41,345 bases of DNA from an uncultured Opitutales bacterium (GCA_938075565.1 CALJGU010000043.1:1-41345); one strand, 5' to 3'. Shown: positions 33,312-40,722, numbered from the stretch's first letter. Numbers and translations are program-made. The notes: generated by a model not told the origin, from the sequence alone.

Positions 33312-33527
33312 ATGAGTAACGAAGATACCAACCAAGCACCGGAAAAAAACGAGTTTGCAGAAGCCAGCAATGAGCAAAATGCAGGCATCGTAAGCGAGTT
33401 CGCTGAATTCCTGAAAACCAATAAGAAGTATTGGATGATTCCACTATTGGTAACCTTGCTCGCATTGGGCGCCTTGATCATTCTCGGCGGAACATCTGCG
33501 GCACCGTTCATCTACACACTCTTCTAA
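33312..33527 (+). CDS. DUF5989-family small membrane protein
   Basis: A 71-residue protein: a charged 30-residue N-terminus, then EFLKTNKKYWMIPLL leading into one transmembrane helix (about 45-62) and the family-typical ending APFIYTLF. It lies 24 nt after the SxtJ-like gene, completing the carbamoyltransferase-SxtJ-DUF5989 trio. Function unknown. Confidence 0.8.
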   Translation: MSNEDTNQAPEKNEFAEASNEQNAGIVSEFAEFLKTNKKYWMIPLLVTLLALGALIILGGTSAAPFIYTLF

Positions 33528-33684
33528 AAGAGCGAAAGTCCCGGAATCTTCACCTAAGTCATCGAACTATAATTCGGTGCTCGAGCGTCCCTGTGATCAG
33601 CTAGCTCAGGCTTCAAGTATCAAAGTAAAAACAATCGGTTAAAACACTTGATTGAGGCAAAGTCATGCACCTGAATGAGAAGTC

Positions 33685-34482
33685 ATGGCGATGCGCTTCA
33701 CCATCTTGGGAAGCAGCAGCTCTGGCAACTGCAGCCTCCTTGCTACCAACCACTGTAAAATCCTGATCGACGCCGGCTATTCGGGCAAACAAGTATGCAA
33801 CTTGTTGGCCTCTGTGGGTGAATCGATCGAGGACATTGACGCTGTGTTCCTAACTCATGAACACTCGGATCACTCAGCTGGAATTCGCGGGCTTAGCCGT
33901 TTTGAACACTTGGAGTTTTACGCCAATCGAGATACCGCACAAGCCGTGCAGTCGAAGCTGAAAAAGCAGCCCACCTGGAAGCTGTTTGATACAGGCTCCA
34001 CATTTACATATAGTGATCTAGAGGTAACCAGTTTTTCGATCCCGCATGATGCCTACGATCCCGTTGGCTACGTATTCAAAAACGGCGATGGAGATCTCTT
34101 TACGCCTCACCGCAGTCTGGCCTGGGCAACCGACCTGGGCTATGTGTCGGAGCTCGTCCGTGAACGCATTCGGCATGTCGATGTGCTTGTCCTGGAAGCC
34201 AATCACGACTCGGACATGATAAACCAGGACACCAAGCGGCCTTGGTCCGTTAAACAACGGATCATTGGCCGTCACGGTCACCTGTCCAATCATGCCGCAA
34301 AAGAATTACTCGACTCTATGGAGGAGCCTTGGTGGAAGCGGGTTTATCTCGCTCACCTAAGTAAGGACTGTAACTCCGTAGAGAAAGTAGCAGCCACGGT
34401 GACGAATGGGAAACATCACCAGCGGGATTACGAAATACATGTTGTGCCGCCTGGAGAGACCCTCCCACCCTTCGAGATCTGA
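33685..34482 (+). CDS. YycJ/WalJ-type metallo-beta-lactamase-fold hydrolase
   Basis: A 265-residue cytoplasmic protein. The zinc-binding [10 protein letters not shown] motif has His58, His60, Asp62 and His63. Further ligands are likely in IPHDAYDP, the A-T-D-L-G segment, E-A-N-H-D and the late AHLSKDCN. The N-terminus [11 protein letters not shown] is the hallmark of the YycJ subgroup, which acts on nucleic acids as an exonuclease-like enzyme. The gene stands alone 157 nt after the DUF5989 gene. Its last 7 nt lie inside an inverted-repeat arm of the structured element on the other strand. Confidence 0.88.
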   Translation: MAMRFTILGSSSSGNCSLLATNHCKILIDAGYSGKQVCNLLASVGESIEDIDAVFLTHEHSDHSAGIRGLSRFEHLEFYANRDTAQAVQSKLKKQPTWKLFDTGSTFTYSDLEVTSFSIPHDAYDPVGYVFKNGDGDLFTPHRSLAWATDLGYVSELVRERIRHVDVLVLEANHDSDMINQDTKRPWSVKQRIIGRHGHLSNHAAKELLDSMEEPWWKRVYLAHLSKDCNSVEKVAATVTNGKHHQRDYEIHVVPPGETLPPFEI

Positions 34483-34691
34483 GGGGTTTAGCGGATGGGT
34501 GGAAAAAATGATACCCTGTTATTTGTATTCCATCTCAGTTATGATTACCAACTTCTGCCACATTCGTTTCCACCCATCCTTGGGCCAACATGCCAGCTTG
34601 CCTCCTGCCTAGCTCAATCACGCAGCGAAGTGCGCTCACTCGCCAGTTCGTCGTTAAGCCTAACATCTAGATCCCATAAACCCCTCAGATC
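34476..34691 (-). repeat. Structured 216-nt element, copy A (nested inverted repeats)
   Basis: Read on the minus strand. Outer arm GATCTGAGGGGTTTA (34691-34677) pairs perfectly with TAAACCCCTCAGATC (34490-34476). A 97-nt domain (34676-34580) follows, about two-thirds identical to the other copy and containing CTAGATGT, GGCTTAACGAC, GAGCGCAC and AGGAGGCA. It holds a small hairpin GCGCA-CTTCGC-TGCGT. The inner stem GGATGGGTGGAAA (34579-34567) pairs perfectly with TTTCCACCCATCC (34505-34493) around a 61-nt loop, and 2 nt separate inner and outer stems. The 3' outer arm covers the stop codon of the YycJ-type gene. See findings for interpretation. Confidence 0.85.
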
Positions 34692-34946
34692 AGGTCGCGG
34701 GCGTTTCGAGAGTCATAAAATATTCTGCAGAGCAAAAATATCGTCCTCTTATACGAAGCCGGAACTCTTCCTCAGATGCCCAATTCCACAGTGTCTCCAA
34801 CACGGCTACACTCAAATCCCTCTATTTTCTTTTTGTATCGGAACGGGGCCTGCTTAGGTTACGGTTCGAAGGAAGGATGATTGGTGATTGGGAAGACTCA
34901 TTCCGTATCTCATCCGATTCTTAAAGGCTTCACTTTGAATAAGTTC
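34692..34946. other. Leader region of pyruvate kinase
   Basis: Between the element and the chosen pyk start I see no ORF with family character, RNA gene or repeat. The pyk promoter should lie here, but no good -35/-10 pair was found. An upstream in-frame TTG at 34881 could lengthen the protein by 22 residues. Confidence 0.4.
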
Positions 34947-36374
34947 ATGAATCAAACATACCGACATACCAAAATCATTTTCACAATAGGGTCCGCAACA
35001 GAAAGCGAAGAGATGCTTGAGCAACTCATCACAGAAGGGGTCGATGTCTGCCGTATTAACATGGCTCATGCTACTCATGAGTGGACCAAAGTCACCGTAG
35101 CTCGGATCCGAAAGGTCAGTGAAAAATTGGGGAGAGAGATTTCCATTATGATGGATATCAAAGGACCCGAGATTCGGACCTGCCCTCTGGATCATCCGAT
35201 CCAATTGAAGGAAGATGACCGGGTGGACCTTTCCACAGAAGCAAACACATTCAAGCTCGACGAGGACAAAGGCTATCCCGTCCTTGGAGTGAACTACCCT
35301 TCCCTCATCGAAGACTTGTCCGCCGGAAACAAAATCCAAGTCGATAACGGACTGCTAAAGTTTGAAGTATTGGAAGTTACTGATTCCAGAATCCAGTGCA
35401 AAGTTCTGATTGGAGGTAAGCTCACCAGCAGGCGGCACATTAACCTTCCGGGAGTAAAGGTAAACCTACCAGCTATCACCCAGAAGGACAAAGATGACGT
35501 TAAAGTTGGAGTCGAAGCCGGAGTGGACCAGTTTGCCCTGTCTTTCGTCAGGGAAGCCACCGACATAGATAGTTTGCGCGAGTATTTAGTGAGCGTTGGA
35601 TCCCAATCTAGAATTGTAGCTAAGATTGAAGATCAGATAGCCATCAGCAATCTCGACGAAATCATTCGAGCCGCCGACAGTCTGATGGTTGCACGGGGCG
35701 ACTTGGGAATTGAATGCTCTTTGGAGGAACTGCCCATCATCCAACGTAAAGCAGTTAAGAAGTGTTTGCAATTGGGCAAACCGGTCATCGTTGCGACCCA
35801 CATGCTGGAATCGATGATTGAAAATCCCGTGCCCACTCGAGCAGAAGTTACCGACGTAGCTAACGCCGTCTATGAGCAAGCTGACTGCATCATGCTTTCG
35901 GGCGAAACCACCATCGGGAAATTTCCCCTTGAGTGCGTGAAGGTGTTTGAGCGCATCGCACTTCGTATTGAACGATCCGGTGGAGCGGGCTTTGCGGAAG
36001 GCCGCATACTCAAAGGACCCAAGACGATGATGCTCCGCTCGGCAAAAATCTTGGCCGAAGAACTTCAGGATACTCCGATCTTGGTGTTCACCCGTACAGG
36101 TCGCCTGGGAGAAATTCTTTCATCTTTGAGATGCCGCGCTCCCATCTATGCCTTTACCGATCGACCACGCATACTCAGGCACTTGGTCACCCTCTGGGGC
36201 ATAGAACCTTTTCTAATGGATTTCGATGAGGATCCTGAACAAACGATTCAAGACGCTTTCAAGGTGATGCTAGAAAGAGATTGGGTTAAAAAAGGGCAAA
36301 CACTGGTCGTCATCACCAACGCTCTGGCCCATGGCCGCATCATTGATACCCTGCAATTGAGGTATGTGGATTAG
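34947..36374 (+). CDS. pyk: Pyruvate kinase (divergent potassium-site residues)
   Basis: A 475-residue glycolytic enzyme converting PEP and ADP to pyruvate and ATP. The ATG at 34947 is chosen because the family N-terminus (R-x-T-K-I-x-x-T-I-G) starts right after it. Motifs present are C-R-I-N-M-A-H (Arg36, Asn38), D-I-K-G-P-E-I-R-T (Asp70, Lys72, Glu75), the catalytic A-K-I-E-D, M-V-A-R-G-D-L-G-I-E, A-T-H-M-L-E-S-M and A-D-C-I-M-L-S-G-E-T. The usual N-F-S-H-G is N-M-A-H-A and D-T-K-G is D-I-K-G here, which alters the potassium-binding neighbourhood. The C-terminal allosteric domain is complete. It is flanked by inverted copies of the structured element. Confidence 0.93.
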   Translation: MNQTYRHTKIIFTIGSATESEEMLEQLITEGVDVCRINMAHATHEWTKVTVARIRKVSEKLGREISIMMDIKGPEIRTCPLDHPIQLKEDDRVDLSTEANTFKLDEDKGYPVLGVNYPSLIEDLSAGNKIQVDNGLLKFEVLEVTDSRIQCKVLIGGKLTSRRHINLPGVKVNLPAITQKDKDDVKVGVEAGVDQFALSFVREATDIDSLREYLVSVGSQSRIVAKIEDQIAISNLDEIIRAADSLMVARGDLGIECSLEELPIIQRKAVKKCLQLGKPVIVATHMLESMIENPVPTRAEVTDVANAVYEQADCIMLSGETTIGKFPLECVKVFERIALRIERSGGAGFAEGRILKGPKTMMLRSAKILAEELQDTPILVFTRTGRLGEILSSLRCRAPIYAFTDRPRILRHLVTLWGIEPFLMDFDEDPEQTIQDAFKVMLERDWVKKGQTLVVITNALAHGRIIDTLQLRYVD

Positions 36375-36414
36375 AGACGGGGCGCGGGACGCGTCTCGAG
36401 GGGCGAGGGGCTAA

Positions 36415-36561
36415 AGTAGCATAGGCTTCCCAGCCTGTGTTTTGAAACCGCGTTTTCCAATACACCCAAAAAATATAATCCGAATTACAAGGGCACGAAA
36501 GCGGACCATCGCCGATACTTCATCTGTAGAAGTTCAAAACAGGCAAGATGCCCGTTCTACT
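36415..36561. repeat. Imperfect long inverted repeat downstream of pyk
   Basis: The arm starting AGTAGCATAGGCTTCCCAGC and ending GTTTTGAA (36415-36446) is imperfectly complementary to 36533-36561 (TTCAAAACAGGCAAGATGCC through TTCTACT), with an 86-nt interior. Related pieces (ACAGGCTTAGG and AAGATGCCTGT) occur around 40552-40608, so this is probably one member of a genome-wide intergenic repeat family. A further short G-rich hairpin (GAGACG at 36374-36379 with CGTCTC at 36392-36397) directly follows the pyk stop. Confidence 0.55.
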
Positions 36562-36584
36562 CTAATTCTAGCAACACCGCGACC

Positions 36585-36801
36585 GACCTGTGCGTCTGGC
36601 GAAGCCTAGATGTGGAGCTTAACGACTGAGGGACGAAGGAGCGCACGTTTGTGCGTGACTGAGTAAAGAAGGAGGCACACTCCGCATGTAGGCGAGAGGA
36701 TGGGTGTATATCGACGAACCTAGGTGCGTATTTCCTTTAGGAATTCGTAGGGGTTTTCAAATCCACAATTCTATACGCCCATCCGTTCAGACGCACAGGT
36801 C
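36585..36801 (+). repeat. Structured 217-nt element, copy B (nested inverted repeats)
   Basis: Outer arm GACCTGTGCGTCTG (36585-36598) pairs perfectly with CAGACGCACAGGTC (36788-36801). A 99-nt domain (36599-36697) holds the shared blocks CTAGATGT, AGCTTAACGAC, GGAGCGCAC, GTGCGTGA and AGGAGGCA, with hairpin GCGCAC-GTTT-GTGCGT. The inner stem GGATGGGTGTATA (36698-36710) pairs with TATACGCCCATCC (36772-36784) with one G-U pair, enclosing a 61-nt loop; 3 nt separate the stems. The 3' arm overlaps the mlaA stop codon. Stem bases differ from copy A in a compensated way, and G-U pairs fit the plus strand as the folding strand. Confidence 0.85.
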
Positions 36802-37618
36802 ACTCTGAGATTTGATTCAGGCGATACTGACTGAACCCATCCTTCATTGCTTCATAGGGATCGATCGCAGATTCAGTGAAGTACATGTAGGTGGACATCA
36901 AACGGGGCGAGTCCGACACAAAATCAACTACTCCAAAAATCGTCCGGTCTGTAGAATCATCCAACAAGGTCCATGGTTCGGAAACCGGGTGCGCCCAACG
37001 ATCACCATAGCGCCCGACAAAGTCACGCGCATTGGTAGGACCTAAAAATGGAAGTACTATATAAAAGCCCTCACCGATACCCCAGGCTCCCAGCGCTTGG
37101 CCGATGTCTTCAACCGGTGGATTCAACCCCTCAAATTGATCGGAAGCTTTATGAAACCCTCCCAACCCTATCGTTGAGTTCACCACAAACTTTCCAGTCT
37201 CCTGGAAGGATTCCTCTACTTTAAGCTGCAATAGATTTCCTGCTAAGCGCACAGGAAACTTCACATTGTCGAAAAAATTGCTGAAGCCATTCTCAACCGG
37301 ATCCGGAGTGACATCATGATAAACATGGGCTACCGGACCTAGTACCTTCATGTAGAAAAAGTCATTGAACTTAAAGAGGGTCCGGTTGAGTCCAATCAGG
37401 GGATCCGGAACTGTATGCACCTCCTCCAGCTCTTCCTCAAAGAGATCGTCCTCACTAAGAAAGGTGTCTTGGGCAGAGAGCGATGTTGTTGATAGTCCAA
37501 CTCCCAAAAATATAGCTGCGATCGTAAGGCCTCCAATCAGGTTGTTTCGCAAGTGAGTCATCACGGGTGTGAGAAAGGAATTCTTCATCCCAAAGCCTAT
37601 TTCATTTCCCTGATTCAT
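36800..37618 (-). CDS. mlaA: MlaA (VacJ)-family outer-membrane phospholipid transport protein
   Basis: A 272-residue protein that, in the Mla system, removes misplaced phospholipids from the outer leaflet and hands them to MlaC. The family start DPLIGLNRTLFKFND is near residue 73, and L-G-G-F-H, the ALGAWGIGEGFYIVLPFLGP stretch and R-D-F-V-G are present. The ATG overlaps the mlaC stop by 4 nt, with GGAG 6 nt upstream. An ATG at residue 20 would give a more normal 31-residue signal peptide. No lipobox cysteine is present near the signal end (T-T-S-L-S-A-Q-D), so unlike E. coli MlaA this one is probably not a lipoprotein. Confidence 0.92.
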   Translation of the reverse strand: MNQGNEIGFGMKNSFLTPVMTHLRNNLIGGLTIAAIFLGVGLSTTSLSAQDTFLSEDDLFEEELEEVHTVPDPLIGLNRTLFKFNDFFYMKVLGPVAHVYHDVTPDPVENGFSNFFDNVKFPVRLAGNLLQLKVEESFQETGKFVVNSTIGLGGFHKASDQFEGLNPPVEDIGQALGAWGIGEGFYIVLPFLGPTNARDFVGRYGDRWAHPVSEPWTLLDDSTDRTIFGVVDFVSDSPRLMSTYMYFTESAIDPYEAMKDGFSQYRLNQISE

Positions 37619-38214
37619 AGTGACTCCAATTTGGTCTCCAATTGGTCAATCAGCTCGTCCCCACCCTTCTTAAGAAAATGAGAGTCAAACTGCTTGCGAT
37701 AATTGCTCACGATGCTCACACCCTCGACGAGTAGATCGTAGACCTGCCAACCGGATTCCAGTCGAGCCAAGCGGTAAGACAAGTTGATCTTGTTGTCCGG
37801 CAACGTAAGCACTGAAGCGATTTCGATTTTCTTAGCTGACAGCTCTAAAGGCTTTTCGAAGCTCACAGTTGGTCGCACACCCTGTTTGAACTCCTTGGTA
37901 TAAGTGTGAATCATCAACTCAGTCGCCAGGTCAATAATCTGCTTCTGTTGGCCTTCGTTTAGCTTGGCCCAATTGCGGCCTAAAGTGCGACGCACCAAAA
38001 CATCGAAGGAGAAACTCTGCTCAAGCGCTTCTAGCACATCTCTACGAAGCTGTTCGACGGTCATGGATTCATCAGCCTGATACATCACATCGATGACGGC
38101 TTCGACCGTGGCTTGCAGTTTTTCTTCTGGTTTGTCTGCGGCTGAAAGTGGAAGACAGAACAGTAGAGGAGTAATGAGAATTACAAATAGTCTTGAGAGG
38201 TTACTTGGCTGCAT
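37615..38214 (-). CDS. mlaC: MlaC-family periplasmic phospholipid carrier
   Basis: A 199-residue secreted protein with signal peptide (about 1-25, ending L-P-L-S-A-A-D). The MlaC/Ttg2D fold is indicated by F-S-F-D-V-L-V-R-R-T-L-G-R-N-W near residue 68 and by L-E-S-G-W-Q-V-Y-D-L-L-V-E-G-V-S near 152. It shuttles phospholipid between MlaA and the MlaFED complex. Start is 199 nt away from mlaD, beyond a terminator-like hairpin, so it probably has its own promoter with mlaA. Confidence 0.92.
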   Translation of the reverse strand: MQPSNLSRLFVILITPLLFCLPLSAADKPEEKLQATVEAVIDVMYQADESMTVEQLRRDVLEALEQSFSFDVLVRRTLGRNWAKLNEGQQKQIIDLATELMIHTYTKEFKQGVRPTVSFEKPLELSAKKIEIASVLTLPDNKINLSYRLARLESGWQVYDLLVEGVSIVSNYRKQFDSHFLKKGGDELIDQLETKLESL

Positions 38215-38332
38215 TCGAGTAAGTTTGTCGTTATGTGATATATAACCTTAGGAGAGATTACTTTGTTTCAATGGAAATGTCTTTTGAAAGTCAATGTGCT
38301 CACAATTTAGCCATTTGTTTAATCGAACATCC

Positions 38333-38361
38333 AAAAAAGGTCTCGATGCAAGCATGGAGCC
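38333..38361 (-). terminator. Intrinsic terminator candidate after mlaD
   Basis: On the minus strand a hairpin formed by GG-CTC-ATG (38361-38353) and CAT-GAG-CC (38348-38339), with small internal mismatches and a CTTG loop, is followed directly by six T residues (38338-38333). It would end the mlaEFD transcript before mlaC-mlaA. Confidence 0.5.
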
Positions 38362-38413
38362 CCATGAAAAACTATCCGGAAATGCTTCATGTGTGTGCCC
38401 GGTGTTCTTCATC

Positions 38414-38866
38414 TTATTCGTCTTCAATACTGCCAAAAGCAAAGCGGCTTATGAGATCTTCAATGTCTACTGCAGACTCGGTATCGACAATGACTTCACC
38501 GGCTTCAAGCGGAATCCCAGAACCTCCTGGATTGAGGGCGAGGAATTTATCTCCGATAAGTCCGGTAGATTTGATGGAGGCTATCGTATCGTCGTCGAGC
38601 ACCAGATCGGTCGGTAGTTTGATTTCTACCATGGCGACCATTTGCTCCTTATTGAGGGTTATGCTTCCGACCGTTCCCACCTTGACGCCAGCTATCTGCA
38701 CGGAACTACCTTCGTTGAGTCCACCGGCATTTAGAAAGCGAGCTGACAGGCTGTAGTGATCACCAGCCCAACGGTTGCTGCCGACTTGAAGAGACAGATA
38801 CAAGATGGCGATCAAGCCGATAAGGACAAAGATTCCAACGGTGAGTTCTACTTTTTTAGAGTTCAT
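38414..38866 (-). CDS. mlaD: MlaD-family MCE-domain protein
   Basis: A 150-residue protein: one N-terminal transmembrane helix (about 8-28) followed by a single MCE domain (about 38-115) with G-G-L-x-x-G-S-x-V-x-I-A-G-V-K-V-G and S-T-G-L-I-G-D-K-F-L-A-L. It forms the hexameric periplasmic substrate ring on the MlaFE transporter. It is slightly shorter than E. coli MlaD (183 residues), mainly in the C-terminal tail. The ATG overlaps the mlaF stop by 4 nt. Confidence 0.93.
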   Translation of the reverse strand: MNSKKVELTVGIFVLIGLIAILYLSLQVGSNRWAGDHYSLSARFLNAGGLNEGSSVQIAGVKVGTVGSITLNKEQMVAMVEIKLPTDLVLDDDTIASIKSTGLIGDKFLALNPGGSGIPLEAGEVIVDTESAVDIEDLISRFAFGSIEDE

Positions 38867-39579
38867 GAAATGGATTGGAGTTTAGGTTCCAGAAAGGTTT
38901 TTAAATCGGAAGGAGGATTCGTGAGCAATTCGGAGGGCGATCCCCAGAAGGCAATCTTGCCCTGATCGAGCCAGGCAACCTGATCGGATATTTCAAATAC
39001 CTCCGGCACATCATGGCTGACCATAATCACGGTAAAGCCAAATTGCTGACGGTACTGACGAATCATGTCGAAGACGCTATATTTGCGTTCGGGGTCTAGA
39101 CCCGTTGTTGGTTCATCAAAGAGAATAATCTCTGGCTGGGTAATCAGTGCCCGTGCAAGCGCAACTCGCTTCTGCATACCGCCGGAAATTTCGGCGGGGT
39201 ACTTTGCCGCTGCATTTTCAAGGTCGAGCTTTGCCAACATAGCAGTCACACGATCCTTAAGCTCAGACTTCGAAACACGTTCCCGTTCACGAACCGGCAG
39301 AGCCACATTGTCGAATACGGTCATCGAGTCGAAAAGTGCGTTCTGCTGAAAGAGGTAGCTGCAGTGAGGGACTGGATCGCCGTTGTCCAAGGTAATTGTT
39401 CCAGCATCGGCTTCGAGCAAGCCTGCGATGCATTTTAAAAATACCGACTTTCCAATTCCACTTCTTCCTATGAGCGTGGTGTGCTCGCCCAAAGGAACTT
39501 CCAGATCGATGGCGTTCAAGATCACCTGATCGCCAAATTGCTTGCTGAGCCCCTGTATCAATAATTTGGATGCACTCAT
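38863..39579 (-). CDS. mlaF: MlaF-family ABC transporter ATPase
   Basis: A 238-residue ATPase powering phospholipid transport. Walker A is GRSGIGKS near residue 38, the ABC signature E-I-S-G-G-M-Q-K-R is near 130 and Walker B IILFDEPTTGLDP near 154. The switch histidine is in VSHDVPE near 190. The S-G-G-M-x-K-R form is typical of Mla/Ttg2A ATPases. Start and stop overlap mlaE and mlaD by 4 nt each, so the three genes are translationally coupled. Confidence 0.95.
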   Translation of the reverse strand: MSASKLLIQGLSKQFGDQVILNAIDLEVPLGEHTTLIGRSGIGKSVFLKCIAGLLEADAGTITLDNGDPVPHCSYLFQQNALFDSMTVFDNVALPVRERERVSKSELKDRVTAMLAKLDLENAAAKYPAEISGGMQKRVALARALITQPEIILFDEPTTGLDPERKYSVFDMIRQYRQQFGFTVIMVSHDVPEVFEISDQVAWLDQGKIAFWGSPSELLTNPPSDLKTFLEPKLQSIS

Positions 39580-40358
39580 GTCTGAAGAAGAAAGGAAGTG
39601 ATAATGTAATCCGAAGCGAGGATCACGATACTTGAGTAAACAACCGCACGAGTCGTAGTTTGCGAAACACCTCGCGCACCCGGCACGTCTGATAATCTGT
39701 TTGTGAAGTAGCCATTAAAGGCACAGATTGCAGTTGTTAGAAAACCAAAGGAAATGGCTTTTATAAACCCGTCACGCACATGGGTGAAGGTGACCTCATC
39801 ATAGAGCCTATTCCAGTAAGCTCCATGATCGACTCCCAACAACTCGACTCCCGTCAAGTGGCCTCCCCAGATGGCGACCCAATCAAAGAAAGCCGTGAGT
39901 ATGGGAAAACAAATTAGTGCGGCCCATAAACGAGGAGAAACCAAAAACCCAAGCGATTGGATACGCATGGTCTGAAGGGCATCGATTTGCTCAGCATTGC
40001 GCTGAATGCCCAACTCGGCGGAAAGAGCAGATCCTGCTTGGCCGACGATCATGATGGCGGTAAACACCGGCCCGATTTCCAAGATCGTAGTCAACGATAC
40101 AGCCTGCCCTAAAAGAGTCTCAGAACTAAAGTTCGATAACACGTAGTAAAGCTGAAGTCCTAGAACCAATCCAGTGAACAGTCCCACGATCAAAACAATC
40201 GGCACGCAGCGCACGCCAATCTCGTAGACTGCCCGAATTAATTTCTCTCCAGCGTTTCGTTGACCAAACAAAGAAACCAGTGAGTGCAGGGTAAACACGG
40301 TCAACTGACCCAATTCGGCCACGGCCCCTATCCCTGCTTGTCCTAGTTTTCTTATCAT
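39576..40358 (-). CDS. mlaE: MlaE-family ABC transporter permease
   Basis: A 260-residue inner-membrane permease with about five or six hydrophobic segments. Family motifs include G-L-F-T-G-L-V-L-G-L-Q near residue 60, E-I-G-P-V-F-T-A-I-M-I-V-G-Q-A-G-S-A-L-S-A-E-L near 93 and D-A-L-Q-T-M near 128. It is the first gene of the mlaEFD unit. No MlaB (STAS-domain) gene is seen next to it, and no STAS domain is fused to its N-terminus. Confidence 0.94.
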   Translation of the reverse strand: MIRKLGQAGIGAVAELGQLTVFTLHSLVSLFGQRNAGEKLIRAVYEIGVRCVPIVLIVGLFTGLVLGLQLYYVLSNFSSETLLGQAVSLTTILEIGPVFTAIMIVGQAGSALSAELGIQRNAEQIDALQTMRIQSLGFLVSPRLWAALICFPILTAFFDWVAIWGGHLTGVELLGVDHGAYWNRLYDEVTFTHVRDGFIKAISFGFLTTAICAFNGYFTNRLSDVPGARGVSQTTTRAVVYSSIVILASDYIITSFLLQT

Positions 40359-40498
40359 TTGGTGCGTTCTGTTAAACTAACCGGTAGAATGAGATATGGT
40401 TCCCCTTTGTCCAAAGAATTTATCCCAGGGTTTAAAATGGCTGGGTAGCGGTTGAAAAAGGAGAACCGGCATCATCCTGCTTCAATCTTACTCGAGTC

Positions 40499-40527
40499 TG
40501 GAACGGTCGAAGGCATGATCCGTTCCA
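40499..40527. repeat. 8-bp perfect inverted repeat
   Basis: TGGAACGG (40499-40506) pairs with CCGTTCCA (40520-40527) across a 13-nt loop, in the long gap upstream of mlaE. No T-run follows on either strand. It may be part of a decayed intergenic repeat. Confidence 0.4.
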
Positions 40528-40635
40528 AGCCCCACAAAAAGGTAGATATCAAAACAGGCTTAGGCCTTGGCCCCAAAACAAAGATAAGATGCCTGTCACT
40601 TATACACAAATATTTAAGTGTAGATTTTGTTAGTT

Positions 40636-40706
40636 TGTAGGAGGGGCTTTATGCCCCGATCGCTCGGAAAGCTATCGAAAAATCGCGGGGTAAACCCGCT
40701 CCTACA
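40636..40706. repeat. REP-like palindromic element 1
   Basis: The arm TGTAGGAGGGGCTTTATGCC (continuing CCGAT) is nearly complementary to ATCGCGGGGTAAACCCGCTC (continuing CTACA). Each arm is itself a small hairpin, as in GGGGC-TTTAT-GCCCC and GCGGG-GTAAA-CCCGC. This GTAGGAG...CTCCTAC type is a REP/BIME-like intergenic palindrome. Confidence 0.7.
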
Positions 40707-40722
40707 GCACGAAATCAAGGCG

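Noticed and set aside
34580-34676. Integron attC site in the structured element
   Set aside because: A GCTTAAC core (RYYYAAC type) is conserved in both copies, but no matching GTTRRRY partner lies at the right distance, the overall element is not a simple imperfect palindrome, and no integrase or cassette array is present.
34476-36801. Classical MITE with fixed terminal inverted repeats
   Set aside because: The terminal arms differ between the two copies while staying complementary within each copy; a MITE moved by one transposase would be expected to keep the same terminal sequence. Target-site duplications were not seen either.
40452-40640. 62-codon plus-strand frame upstream of the REP elements
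   Set aside because: It overlaps inverted-repeat debris, lacks a ribosome site and shows no family resemblance.
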